In this document: piece after piece, positions 45,809 through 54,601 of the stretch | How positions within the stretch are numbered: the stretch's first letter is position 1 | How the letters are laid out: each line of letters opens with the position of its first letter | Origin: Luteolibacter sp. SL250 | Lineage (GTDB): Bacteria > Verrucomicrobiota > Verrucomicrobiia > Verrucomicrobiales > Akkermansiaceae | DNA: 64,000 nucleotides | Direction: 5' to 3' | Assembly: GCF_026625605.1 (NCBI RefSeq) | Contig: NZ_CP113054.1 | Location: 1,116,001-1,180,000, forward strand | Made by a program: the position numbers and the translations under genes | The notes under the pieces: model-generated | What the model was told of the DNA's origin: nothing | Seen by the model: the letters and a program-made list of their open reading frames with translations, nothing else | Databases searched by the model: none

Positions 45809-46453
45809 ATGCGCATTTCCCATCCCGGAAAAATCCTGTCAGCCGTTGTTGCGGTGTTCCTGGCCATGGCCGGGCATGCGCTTTCCGCTCCGCCGCCGCC
45901 CAGCCCGCTGCCGCGCTACGTCCATGACGATGCCGGGTGGCTGGGGGCGCACAGTTACTCCGCGCTGGACCTGAGGCTGGACCGGCTGGAGAGGAAGACC
46001 GGCTGGAAGCTGCTGGTGGCCATCCTTCCCGGGCTCCCGGAAGGGGAGGATGCCGCGGATTTCACGCGGCGGATGTTCGACGGATGGCTGCCGGGACCGG
46101 AAAGACAGGAGCGGGCGATGCTGCTGGCAGCCTGTGATGACCGGACCATTCGTATCCTGGCGGGGAGTGCTGCTTCACTCCGTCTGCCGGAGGCTGAGCG
46201 GGCGCGGGTGGTTTCGGAGATGCTCGCCGTAGTGGCGGACGATGGCCGGGAAGCGGCCATCGAGGGAGGTGTGGAGTCGATCATTTCCATCTTGGGTCGT
46301 CCGCCTGTCCCTGCTCCCACAGGCGGAGGAACGACGGGCGGGGCCACCTCTGCGGGAATGTCCCGCAACGGCTGGACCATCGTTGCCATTTCCTCCCTGA
46401 TGGTGGTCTGGATCATCGTGCGGACCCTCGTCTCCCGGCGGGCGCGCCGGTAG
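45809..46453 (+). CDS. TPM-domain protein (YgcG-like)
   Basis: A 214-residue exported protein with signal peptide (about 1-26), a TPM domain (about 38-155: YVHDDAGWLGAHSYSALDLRL..., LLVAILPGLPEG, LLAACDDRTIRILAGSA) and a C-terminal membrane helix (about 188-205) followed by RRARR. TPM proteins are implicated in membrane repair or photosystem maintenance in other organisms; the role here is unknown. Confidence 0.82.
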   Translation: MRISHPGKILSAVVAVFLAMAGHALSAPPPPSPLPRYVHDDAGWLGAHSYSALDLRLDRLERKTGWKLLVAILPGLPEGEDAADFTRRMFDGWLPGPERQERAMLLAACDDRTIRILAGSAASLRLPEAERARVVSEMLAVVADDGREAAIEGGVESIISILGRPPVPAPTGGGTTGGATSAGMSRNGWTIVAISSLMVVWIIVRTLVSRRARR

Positions 46454-46458
46454 TTTGA

Positions 46459-46857
46459 TCAGGCCGCCCGGTTGCGCTCGTCCACCTGGCTGTTCAGCGT
46501 GCAGAAGTCATAGAGCCAGCCGATGCCGAAAAGGCCGAGCGTGAGCAGCCAGATGACGCCGCTGACGATCTTTCCCAGGTAGAACCGGTGGATGCCGAAG
46601 GTTCCCAGGAAGGTCTGGAGGATCCAAGCGACCGAGTAGTCATAGCGCCCTGCGGTGAAACGGCGGTCCGCCTGCCGGTCCATGGAGGGGATGAGGAACA
46701 GGTCGATGATCCAGCCGATGCCCAGCAAGCCGAAGGTGAAGAACCAGATCACTCCGGTCACGGGCTTTCCGTAGTAGAAACGGTGCGCACCTGTGAAACC
46801 GAAAAGCCAGGTCAGGTAGCCGATCGTTTTGCTGTGGGTGTCCCCGCGTGTCGTCAT
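46459..46857 (-). CDS. TM2-domain protein with two tandem TM2 units
   Basis: A 132-residue membrane protein built from an internal duplication. Unit 1 has GFTGAHRFYYGKPVTGVIWF...GIGWIIDLF, and unit 2 has GTFGIHRFYLGKIVSGVIWL...GIGWLYDF. Each is a TM2 domain with two helices joined by a short turn. The function of TM2 proteins in bacteria is unknown. It converges on the TPM-domain gene with a 5-bp gap. Confidence 0.85.
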   Translation of the reverse strand: MTTRGDTHSKTIGYLTWLFGFTGAHRFYYGKPVTGVIWFFTFGLLGIGWIIDLFLIPSMDRQADRRFTAGRYDYSVAWILQTFLGTFGIHRFYLGKIVSGVIWLLTLGLFGIGWLYDFCTLNSQVDERNRAA

Positions 46858-46920
46858 GCGGGGATAGATGCCGTGGAATCCGCTGCTCCGCCATTTGAAA
46901 CTGAGGTCAAGTTTGTAGGC

Positions 46921-48363
46921 TCAAAGCTGGTCCGCGATGGCCTCCGCGATGGGCGCGATGGGGGACTGCGTCTGGCTGAGTTTGCGGCGCGGGGAGATGC
47001 GGAAGTCGGGCAGGAAGACCTTGTCGATGAGTTCCTGCACCTCTCCCGGGTCGCGGAAGGCGATGTTCAGCTCGCGGTTGATGCGCATGCTGAGCGTGTC
47101 CAGGTTCGCGGATCCGACGCAGGCCCAGTCGTCGCAGATCATCACCTTCATGTGGGTCATGAGAGGGTAGTTGTAGACCTTCCCCCCGGCTTCGATGAGG
47201 CGCCGGGCGACGTCGATGTTGGCGACGTCCATGATGGTGGAGTCGCCGCGCGCCGGCAGGATCATGCGGACATCGACACCGCGGCGGGCGGCTTCCTCAA
47301 TGGCCATGGTGATGTCGTCATGGGCGACGTAGGGGTTCTGGATCCAGATCCGCTTCTGCGCCGCGCGGATGCCCATGAGGGTGGCCTTGAGAATCTCGTA
47401 GCGGCCCTCCGCCGGATCCGTGCGCAGGATGCGGATGGGGGCTCCATCACCCACCGGTGGAACGCGTTGGGTGAATCTGGGCGGGCGCAGCAGGCCGAAG
47501 TCGCCGAACGGGCCGGCCTTCCGCCAGGTGCGGTTGTAGTCGCGCTGGAAGTCCGCGACGATGGGTCCTTCGATGCGGATCATCAGGTCATGCCACTCGT
47601 TGTAGTATTCGCGGCCGATGTTCATGCCGCCGATGTAGGCGACGCGGTTGTCCACCAGGATGAGCTTCGAGTGGTCCGCCACCAGCCAGGGGTTGAGGGT
47701 GCGGCGCACCTCCAGTTCCGATCCTGACCGGAGGTAGAGTGGCATGTTGGCTGGAGGGGTGAATCCCTTCGGCGCGGGAGTCTCCGGCGGGGAGGTCTGG
47801 GCGAAGGAGCTGCCCATGTCGTCGAACATCACGCGGACCTCCACGTCCTTGGAACGTTCCTTGAGCTTGTCCGCGTAGCGGACGGCGATGTCGTCGTTGT
47901 CGAAGATATAGACCTGCAGGTCCACCGAGTTCCTCGCGGCGGCGATCTCGCGGTCGAGGTCGGGGAAGAACCGTTTGCCATCGACCAGCCATGTCAGCTT
48001 TCCGGACTTCGCCTTCGGGATGTTCGATTCGTCGAGGAGTTTCTCGAACGCCATGGTGCCCGGCTTTTCCTCAGGCGGTGGGGTGAGGGCCAGCTTCAGC
48101 GGCACGCTCACATTCGCGGAGACGATCTCACGCGGACGGTGCCAGAGGACGGAGACGCCCAGCGTCGCGGTGGTGACCGGCTGCCGGATGGCGCTGACGG
48201 CGGTTCCGCGGAAAAGCCCCATGCCCAGGTTCCCCGCGCCGGTGAGGAGGTCGGTGGCCTGGGGGCGTTGTTCGGTGGAATTGCGGGCGTTCCGTGAAAG
48301 ATGGGAGCAGGAGCCGACAAGCAGGCAGCAGGTGGCGGGGAGGAGGAGGCGGGCGAGAGGCAT
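46921..48363 (-). CDS. Phospholipase D/cardiolipin synthase-like lipoprotein
   Basis: A 480-residue protein with two intact HKD motifs: HSKLILVD followed by NRVAYIGGMN near residue 230, and HMKVMICD followed by DWACVGSANLD near residue 402. The N-terminus LLLPATCCLLVGSC looks like a lipoprotein signal with a GSC lipobox. This group includes ClsC-type cardiolipin synthases and phospholipases. It likely acts on phospholipids at the periplasmic face. It is 45 bp downstream of the ABC1-like gene. Confidence 0.85.
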   Translation of the reverse strand: MPLARLLLPATCCLLVGSCSHLSRNARNSTEQRPQATDLLTGAGNLGMGLFRGTAVSAIRQPVTTATLGVSVLWHRPREIVSANVSVPLKLALTPPPEEKPGTMAFEKLLDESNIPKAKSGKLTWLVDGKRFFPDLDREIAAARNSVDLQVYIFDNDDIAVRYADKLKERSKDVEVRVMFDDMGSSFAQTSPPETPAPKGFTPPANMPLYLRSGSELEVRRTLNPWLVADHSKLILVDNRVAYIGGMNIGREYYNEWHDLMIRIEGPIVADFQRDYNRTWRKAGPFGDFGLLRPPRFTQRVPPVGDGAPIRILRTDPAEGRYEILKATLMGIRAAQKRIWIQNPYVAHDDITMAIEEAARRGVDVRMILPARGDSTIMDVANIDVARRLIEAGGKVYNYPLMTHMKVMICDDWACVGSANLDTLSMRINRELNIAFRDPGEVQELIDKVFLPDFRISPRRKLSQTQSPIAPIAEAIADQL

Positions 48364-48407
48364 GCAGGGTGATGGAAAGAATAGGGGATCCGCCGGGTGC
48401 CGTCAAA

Positions 48408-49688
48408 TCAGGCGGCGGATGTGGAATGGAACGGGACGGTGTTCTCCCGGATCTGCTCCATCTGCTCCGCGATGTGCGCGGCGATGAACCGTTCCGTGTC
48501 AAAGTGTGGGTGGATGGCCTCCGCGCTCATGCGGAGATTCCCGAACAGGTCGGCAATGCGGCAGATGGCCATGGGGAATGGCCTGCCTGCGGTGGCGGAT
48601 GCCTTTGCCACGGCCCGGAGACGTTCCTTGAGGTTTTCTTCCGCCAGGGCTTCCGTGATGGCTGCGGAGAATGCGGCGGCATCCGGGACGGTATCATCAC
48701 CGTGGGGACGGCCAAGGCGCAGCGAAGCTTCCCGTACGGCCTGTGGGTCCCGCGAGCAAAGCGCGTGGAGCAGAAAGCAGAACACCGGGCGTGTGGCGGA
48801 CCCGAGTTTCAGGGTTCCCCCTGCTTCCGTGATGACGAGTTCACCATCCCCGGTGAGCAGCAGATTTTCAAGATGCGGCTGGGGGTGGACCAGTCCATGG
48901 ACGACGATCTGGTCGAGGTAGCCTCCGAGAAGCTGTTCCGCCAGGTCCCTGGAGTGCCCGGTGGATCTCGGCGGGGTCTCCCACACCTCCGTCCCGTCGA
49001 TGGACTCGGTGGTGAGCACCCGTCCGGAACAGAACTCCGGCACGGGCAGGGGGACGCGGAGGCGGGAGTAGCCGTTGAGTTTTTCCCGGAGTTCCTGGAG
49101 GGACGTTTCCTCATGGCGGTAGTCCAGTTCCCGGAGGGTGGTGATGCGCAGGCGGTCCACAAAGCGTGAGAACCGGTGGAGGCCGCCACGGCCGGAAGGG
49201 TCATCGATGAAGGCGGCGATCTCCGCCAGAGTGTCCAGATCCCGGACGATGCGCTGGCGGGCCTTCGGGCGCTGCACCCTCACGGACACCCGGCGGCCGT
49301 CGTGCAGGGTTGCGAGGTGGACCTGCCCCGCGCCGGAGAAGCGGTGGGGCACGGGGTGGAAGGAGGCGAAGGCACGGAGCGCCTTTTTCCCGATCTCATC
49401 CTCCAGCACCTTGTCGATGACCTCCATGGACTCCGCCTCGCCGTCCTCATCCCGGCAGCGGGACTCGTCCAGCTTGGCGAAGGCGCCCAGGATCTCCGGC
49501 GGCAGCAGGTCGCCGCGGAGCGCCAGCAGGCGGCAGGCCCGGGCAAAGGGAGCGCCCAGGTTTTCAAGGTCATCCGCGAGGGCCTTTGCCGCCCGCTCAT
49601 CCGGAGGGGCGTTGCGCAGGGGTGCGTGTTTGAGGAAGAGGAGGGTGATACGCTTATGGCGATCGAAGGGAGTTGCGGTCGAGTTCAC
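48408..49688 (-). CDS. ABC1/AarF/UbiB-family atypical kinase, catalytic residues degenerate
   Basis: About 426 residues matching the ABC1 family in length and layout. The usual A-rich loop plus QVH is HRFSGAGQVHLA. The strand that normally ends in VxKVQRP reads VSVRVQRP, so the ATP-binding Lys is Arg. The catalytic HADPHPGN motif reads HPQPHLEN (near residue 265), and the metal-binding DFG reads EAG. It is therefore probably a pseudokinase. The start is uncertain: GTG at 49688 gives a family-like N-terminus, and ATG at 49769 or 49829 is possible. Confidence 0.75.
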   Translation of the reverse strand: MNSTATPFDRHKRITLLFLKHAPLRNAPPDERAAKALADDLENLGAPFARACRLLALRGDLLPPEILGAFAKLDESRCRDEDGEAESMEVIDKVLEDEIGKKALRAFASFHPVPHRFSGAGQVHLATLHDGRRVSVRVQRPKARQRIVRDLDTLAEIAAFIDDPSGRGGLHRFSRFVDRLRITTLRELDYRHEETSLQELREKLNGYSRLRVPLPVPEFCSGRVLTTESIDGTEVWETPPRSTGHSRDLAEQLLGGYLDQIVVHGLVHPQPHLENLLLTGDGELVITEAGGTLKLGSATRPVFCFLLHALCSRDPQAVREASLRLGRPHGDDTVPDAAAFSAAITEALAEENLKERLRAVAKASATAGRPFPMAICRIADLFGNLRMSAEAIHPHFDTERFIAAHIAEQMEQIRENTVPFHSTSAA

Positions 49689-49956
49689 GGCTGGCTGGCT
49701 GTTGGAACCTGGTTCGGGACATGGGACGGGGCCGTTTATCCTCGCTCGCCGCGTGCCATTCCGGGACATTCCAGATTCCATTGGGGGAGAATGCCTTTGC
49801 CCGGAGACAGATGACCGGGCGGTTGGCAAAACGCACTCCTGCGGGGGCGAAGCGCGTCTTTTGCATGCCTCAATCGCATCGGATGCCGTTGAATCCGTAT
49901 GGAATGCGGACTGCGGAATGGTTGGGTGGCGGAATCAACCCACCGCCCCTGAACCC

Positions 49957-50097
49957 ATGAAAATGACGACCTCACCCACCCGGGGAACCCGGGGCTGGAA
50001 AATGGAATCCGGCAAGATCGGATGGATCCTCCTGTGGCTCATCGGCGTGCCGATCCCGGTGCTGCTGGTGCTCTTCCTCCTGCGGGGCTGCACGTGA
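49957..50097 (+). CDS. 46-residue small membrane protein
   Basis: A short frame encodes a charged N-terminus (KMTTSPTRGTRGWKMESGK) and one hydrophobic helix IGWILLWLIGVPIPVLLVLF ending LLRGCT. The helix with the central VPIPV and the terminal RGC looks like a conserved small-protein family. It converges on the next gene with a 7-bp gap. Function unknown. Confidence 0.6.
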   Translation: MKMTTSPTRGTRGWKMESGKIGWILLWLIGVPIPVLLVLFLLRGCT

Positions 50098-50104
50098 GGT
50101 ACCG

Positions 50105-51667
50105 TCAGGGCGCGTCGTCGGAGACCAGGTTGACCCTCAGTTCGAAAAGGTCCCGGCGGCGGTCCATCAGTGGCGTGACCGACCCGGCCTCGCGGCTGCG
50201 GTAGAGGTCGGTGATGTCCAGGTCGGTGACCAGCATGGTCTCCACGTTGGGGTCCGCCTCCGCCTGGATGCCGTCGCGCGCGAATTCGAAGTCCGAGGGG
50301 GTGAAAACGGCGGCGCGTCCGTAGTGGATGTCCATGGCCGGGACGTCCGGCAGGTTTCCGACCACTCCGGTGGTGACCACGTAGATCTGGTTCTCGATGG
50401 CGCGTGCGGCGGCGCACTTCGTCACGCGCAGGTAGCCCTGGCGGTTGTCCGTGCAGTAGGGGACGAAGAGGATCTCGACGCCCTGCTCCGCGAGGTAGCG
50501 GGCGGCTTCCGGGAACTCGACGTCGTAGCAGATGAGGATGCCGATCTTCGCCTTCGGTGTCTGGATGACGAGGAGGGAGCGGCCGCCGTTGATGCCCCAC
50601 CAAGTCCGCTCCGAGGGAGTGATGTGGAGCTTCGGCTGGGAGACGAAGGTGCCGTCCGGGCGGAACATCATGGCCTCGTTCTGGAGGGATCCGTCCGGCT
50701 GCAGGACCGGATGGGAACCGGCGATGAGGTGGAGGCCCTGCTGGCGGGCGAGGGTGGACATCAGCTCGCGGAACTGCGGGGTCAGGTCCGCGAGGCGACG
50801 GATGCCCTCGCGGGAGCCGGTGGGGTCCATGGCGGAGAGGAGCTGTACGGAGAAGAACTCCGGGAACAGGACGTAGTCCGCGCCGTAGTCCTCCCCCGCC
50901 GTCTCCACGAAGTAGCGGACCTGCTCCGCGAAGTCGTCGAAGCTGTTGATCTTCCGCATCGAGTACTGGACGCAGGCGACGCGCACCTTGCGGTCCTCTC
51001 CTTCCGGAGGCTGGCGGTAGTGTGGGTTGAGCCACTCGATGAGGGTCGCGTAGTTCCTGCTGCGCGGGTCGCGGATGTAGTTGGGCATCACGTCGCGGAC
51101 GACGAATCCCTCGCTGAGCTGGAAGCCCATGACCGGGTCCCGGACGATGCCGTCCTGGACGGCGTGGACGTATTCCTCCGGGGTGTATTTCGCCGCATAC
51201 TGCTCATAGGCCCACAGCCGTCCCCCGGCGAGGATGCGGCGCAGGTTCAGCCGCTTGCAGAGTTCCCGGCGGAGTCCGTAGAGGATCGCGCCGATGCCCT
51301 GGCGGCGGCATGCGGGGTCCACATAGACCTCCGCGCCGTAGAGGGTGTCACCCTTGGGATCGTGGTTGTAGAAATAGCCATCGTCCGTGATGCCGTAGTA
51401 GGTGTGATGGCGGAGCGGGTCACGGCCCATGGTCACGATCAGGCTGGAGGAGACACCGATGATTTCCCCATCCCGCTCCACGATCACCTGCCCGTCTTCG
51501 AAGACCTTCAGGTGGGACCGGAGCTGGTCCTCCCGCCATGCTTCGTCCGTTCCCATGCTGGGCGGGAAGCAACTGCGGTGGAGCCGGATCATCGCGGGGA
51601 TGTCCGCGACCTTCGGGGTGCGGGCGGTGACGGCTCCTGCAGGGTGGTGGATGGTGCGGGGTTCCAT
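50105..51667 (-). CDS. GNAT acetyltransferase-nitrilase (carbon-nitrogen hydrolase) fusion
   Basis: A 520-residue two-domain protein. The GNAT domain is at about 15-200, with the acetyl-CoA loop RRQGIGAIL. The nitrilase-superfamily domain is at about 225-510, with a complete Glu-Lys-Cys triad: E in FPEFF (about 267), K in QPKLHIT (about 343) and C in ICYDVEFPE (about 377). Such fusions are found in many bacteria and act on amides of unknown identity. It is cytoplasmic. Confidence 0.88.
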   Translation of the reverse strand: MEPRTIHHPAGAVTARTPKVADIPAMIRLHRSCFPPSMGTDEAWREDQLRSHLKVFEDGQVIVERDGEIIGVSSSLIVTMGRDPLRHHTYYGITDDGYFYNHDPKGDTLYGAEVYVDPACRRQGIGAILYGLRRELCKRLNLRRILAGGRLWAYEQYAAKYTPEEYVHAVQDGIVRDPVMGFQLSEGFVVRDVMPNYIRDPRSRNYATLIEWLNPHYRQPPEGEDRKVRVACVQYSMRKINSFDDFAEQVRYFVETAGEDYGADYVLFPEFFSVQLLSAMDPTGSREGIRRLADLTPQFRELMSTLARQQGLHLIAGSHPVLQPDGSLQNEAMMFRPDGTFVSQPKLHITPSERTWWGINGGRSLLVIQTPKAKIGILICYDVEFPEAARYLAEQGVEILFVPYCTDNRQGYLRVTKCAAARAIENQIYVVTTGVVGNLPDVPAMDIHYGRAAVFTPSDFEFARDGIQAEADPNVETMLVTDLDITDLYRSREAGSVTPLMDRRRDLFELRVNLVSDDAP

Positions 51668-51761
51668 GGGCGGCGGTGGGTAGTAAGGATGCGGGATGTT
51701 CCGCGGTCAACCGGTGATGCGACCTTGCGGGCGGGGGAGTGCCTGATAGGTTCCTGCACGG

Positions 51762-52940
51762 ATGGACAACCAGCAGGGAAACGCGGCGGGCTTCGGGGCG
51801 GGACGGTTGCTGGAGGCGCGGCTGGCGGTGAGTTTCCTGTTCTTCATGAACGGCGCCATCTTTGCCTCATGGGTGTCACGGATCCCGTTGATCCAGCAGG
51901 AGCTGGGGCTAAGCCACGCGGTTCTGGGCGCGGCCCTGCTGTGTGTGGCGGCGGGGGCGGTGGTGACCATGCCGCTGGTGGGCATTCTCAACGGCAGGTT
52001 CGGCAGTGAGCGGCTGTGCCTGTTCTGGGTGGTTCCGTTTTCGGCGGCGCTGCCGTTGCTGGCCCTGTGTCCGGATGTGGTCACGCTGGGAGCGGCACTG
52101 TTTTTTTTCGGCTGCGGACATGGTGCGCTGGATGTGGCGATGAATGCCCAGGGGGTGGTGGTGGAGCGCGGCCATGGAAAGCCGGTGATGTCCTCCATGC
52201 ACGCCATGTTCAGCTTCGGCGGGCTGCTCGGCGCAGGCTTCGGCATCGTCATGGCGTGGCTGGGCTGGCCGCCGCTGTGGCACTTCACGCTGGTGAGCGT
52301 GTTGCTGGGCGGGAGCGCGTTGTTCGGGTGCCGCTATCTGCTGCAGGGACAGGACCGCCATGACGCGGCGGAGGGCGGTGGATTCGTGCTGCCACCGAAG
52401 GCGCTGGTTCCGCTCGGCATCGTGGCGGTGGCGGTGTTGCTGGGGGAGGGGGCGATGGCGGACTGGACGGGCGTCTTTCTCCACAAGACGCTGGGGGCGA
52501 CGGAGGCCTTCGCGGCGGCGGGCTTCGCGGCGTTTTCCGTGGCGATGACCGTCGGCAGGTTTTCCGGTGACTGGCTGGTGGCGAAGCTCGGCGCGGTGCC
52601 GCTGGTGCGGATCAGCGGGTTGCTGGCGGCTGCGGGGATGGTTCTCGCCGTGGGCACTTCGTGGCCGTGGGCTTCGTTGGTGGGGTTCGGCCTGGTGGGG
52701 GCGGGTTGTTCGACGGTGGTGCCATGCGTTTTTTCCGCCGCAGGCCGGATGCCCGGGGTGCGGACCGGTGTGGCGCTGGCCTCGGTGACGACGATGGGCT
52801 ACCTGGGCTTCCTGATCGGGCCGCCGTTGATCGGGTTCGTGGCACAGGGCATCGGCCTGCGGGGGGCGCTGGGGCTGCTCATTGGCACGAGCGTGCTGGT
52901 GGCGCTGCTGGCGGGAACGCTGCGGGAGCGGAGGGGGTGA
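51762..52940 (+). CDS. MFS transporter (FucP/YbjJ-like)
   Basis: A 392-residue protein with 12 predicted helices. The segments FFMNGAIFASWVSRIPLIQQELGLSHAVLG and GALDVAMNAQGVVVE are typical of the YbjJ/FucP branch of the MFS. It moves a small solute, perhaps a sugar or drug. It converges on the next gene with a 6-bp gap. Confidence 0.85.
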   Translation: MDNQQGNAAGFGAGRLLEARLAVSFLFFMNGAIFASWVSRIPLIQQELGLSHAVLGAALLCVAAGAVVTMPLVGILNGRFGSERLCLFWVVPFSAALPLLALCPDVVTLGAALFFFGCGHGALDVAMNAQGVVVERGHGKPVMSSMHAMFSFGGLLGAGFGIVMAWLGWPPLWHFTLVSVLLGGSALFGCRYLLQGQDRHDAAEGGGFVLPPKALVPLGIVAVAVLLGEGAMADWTGVFLHKTLGATEAFAAAGFAAFSVAMTVGRFSGDWLVAKLGAVPLVRISGLLAAAGMVLAVGTSWPWASLVGFGLVGAGCSTVVPCVFSAAGRMPGVRTGVALASVTTMGYLGFLIGPPLIGFVAQGIGLRGALGLLIGTSVLVALLAGTLRERRG

Positions 52941-52946
52941 CGGCCC

Positions 52947-53318
52947 TTATTTGATTTCGGAGGATCCCCAGCATGGCTTCAGCACGAGGATCCCGCCAAG
53001 GATGATGGCAATCAACCCGTAGCCTGCGGGGGAGTGCCTGCCGTGATAGCCGTCTCCCAACATCATGGCTCCGATGCCAGCCAGAATGGCGATGGTGCCG
53101 AAGACGCGCGGGAGGGTCTTGCCCGGTCCTCTCGGCATCAGGCTTTTCGCTGCGGCGGCCTCGTTGGCGAGCGCCTCGACTTCCTGGAGATCGAGCAAGC
53201 CTCCGTAGCCTTCCTTTTCAAGGATACGAAGAATGCGTGCGGACCGCATGCCTTTGAAGGCGAGTTCCTTCACGCGGGCGATGGCTTCGGGGCGGGTCTT
53301 CATGGGAGGCGGAGCCAT
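52947..53318 (-). CDS. Small membrane protein of unknown function
   Basis: About 123 residues. The N-terminal half is helical and charged (RPEAIARVKELAFKGMRSARILRILEKEGY), resembling a short helical or DNA-binding-like segment, and the C-terminal half has two hydrophobic helices (about 72-90 and 97-113). The start may also be the Met at 53303. No family is recognised. Confidence 0.6.
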   Translation of the reverse strand: MAPPPMKTRPEAIARVKELAFKGMRSARILRILEKEGYGGLLDLQEVEALANEAAAAKSLMPRGPGKTLPRVFGTIAILAGIGAMMLGDGYHGRHSPAGYGLIAIILGGILVLKPCWGSSEIK

Positions 53319-53416
53319 CCAACCATGGAACTACCTCCGGACGGAACTCAAAGTGAGGGGCTTCCGTGTCTTTTCCATCGCCATCAATGACGGTCTGTGG
53401 AAGATCGGAGACATCC

Positions 53417-54583
53417 ATGATGAACCGCCGTTCCGCCATCGCACTCGCCCTTGGAACCGGAATGGGAGCCATCCAGGGCTGCCGCCGCGACGGCAAGCTT
53501 TCCGCAACCCAGGAAGATCCGAAAATGGCTCCACCCAAAAAAGAAAGAGAAGGACAGAACCTGGTGCCGGTGGAGGTGGACGCCTCGCTGGAGATCCGGA
53601 CCATCGCGGGACTGCGGCCGTTCCGTTCGCCGGGGTTCGTGGTGAAGCGGGAGGAAAGGAACGGGAAGACGCTGGTCCACAACTACGGCCATGGCGGAGG
53701 AGGGATGACGCTTTCCTGGGGGTCGTCGGAACTGGCGGCCCGCCTCGCCGAGGATGTTTCCGGGAAAGAATGCGCGGTGGTGGGGGGAGGAGTCATGGGG
53801 CTGAGCACCGCCCGCCTGCTGCAACTGCGCGGCGCGAAGGTCACCATCTACTCGAAGACCCTGCCGCCCCACACCACCTCCAATGTGGCGGGTGCGCAGT
53901 GGTGGCCGTTTTCCGTTTTCGATGACAACCGGCGGACGCCGGAGTTCGGGGTGCAGTATGTGGAGGCGGCGAACATTTCGTACCGCTACTTCCAGGGACT
54001 GGTGGGGCCGAAGTGGGGGGTGCGCTGGCTGCCGAACTACTACCTGAGTGATGATCCGCCGGTGAACGGATGGATCGCCGGTCCCGGCGGGGTGCTGCAT
54101 GACCTGCAGGTGGGTTTCCATGATTTCGGGCCGGGCGAGCATGTGTTCCCCGCCGCCTACGCACGGCGGTTCCACACGATGATGATCGAGCCGGCCACCT
54201 ATCTGGCGGAGTTGCTGGGAGAGATCCAGGAAGCGGGTGGCCGGATCGTTGTCCGGGACTTCGCCGCAGCGGAGGAAGTGCTGGGGCTGCCGGAGGGCAT
54301 CATCTTCAACTGCACGGGACTGGGTGCGGGGGCGCTGTTCGGGGATGCGGAGCTGGTTCCCATCAAGGGCCAGCTCAGTTTCCTGATCCCCCAGCCGGCG
54401 GTGGACTACAACCTGCTGACGAGCTGGACCTACATGTTCCCCCGTTCGGACGGGATCGTGCTGGGGGGCACGTATGAGAAGGGTAAATGGGATACCGTGC
54501 CGGATGACGGCATGAGGAAGCGGATCATCGAAAGCCAACGGCGGCTTTTCGAGGGCATGAGGAAGATCCAGGCGGAGGGGTGA
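53417..54583 (+). CDS. D-amino-acid-oxidase-like FAD oxidoreductase, apparently circularly permuted, exported
   Basis: A 388-residue protein. The DAAO C-terminal signature (GLRPFRSPG near 64-72 and HNYGHGGGGMTLSWG at 88-102) comes first. The FAD-binding GGGVMG (123-128), which should open the protein, follows. The rest is in normal DAAO order: YSKTLPPHTTSNVAGAQWWP, then NCTGLGA, GGTYEKGKW and a final helix. The N-terminus MMNRRSAIALALGTGMGA with IQGC suggests Tat-type export and a lipobox. A GGAG ribosome-binding site lies 6 bp upstream. It may deaminate a D-amino acid; whether the permuted enzyme is active is unknown. Confidence 0.85.
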   Translation: MMNRRSAIALALGTGMGAIQGCRRDGKLSATQEDPKMAPPKKEREGQNLVPVEVDASLEIRTIAGLRPFRSPGFVVKREERNGKTLVHNYGHGGGGMTLSWGSSELAARLAEDVSGKECAVVGGGVMGLSTARLLQLRGAKVTIYSKTLPPHTTSNVAGAQWWPFSVFDDNRRTPEFGVQYVEAANISYRYFQGLVGPKWGVRWLPNYYLSDDPPVNGWIAGPGGVLHDLQVGFHDFGPGEHVFPAAYARRFHTMMIEPATYLAELLGEIQEAGGRIVVRDFAAAEEVLGLPEGIIFNCTGLGAGALFGDAELVPIKGQLSFLIPQPAVDYNLLTSWTYMFPRSDGIVLGGTYEKGKWDTVPDDGMRKRIIESQRRLFEGMRKIQAEG

Positions 54584-54601
54584 GTAAGACGCAATGTCCT
54601 G

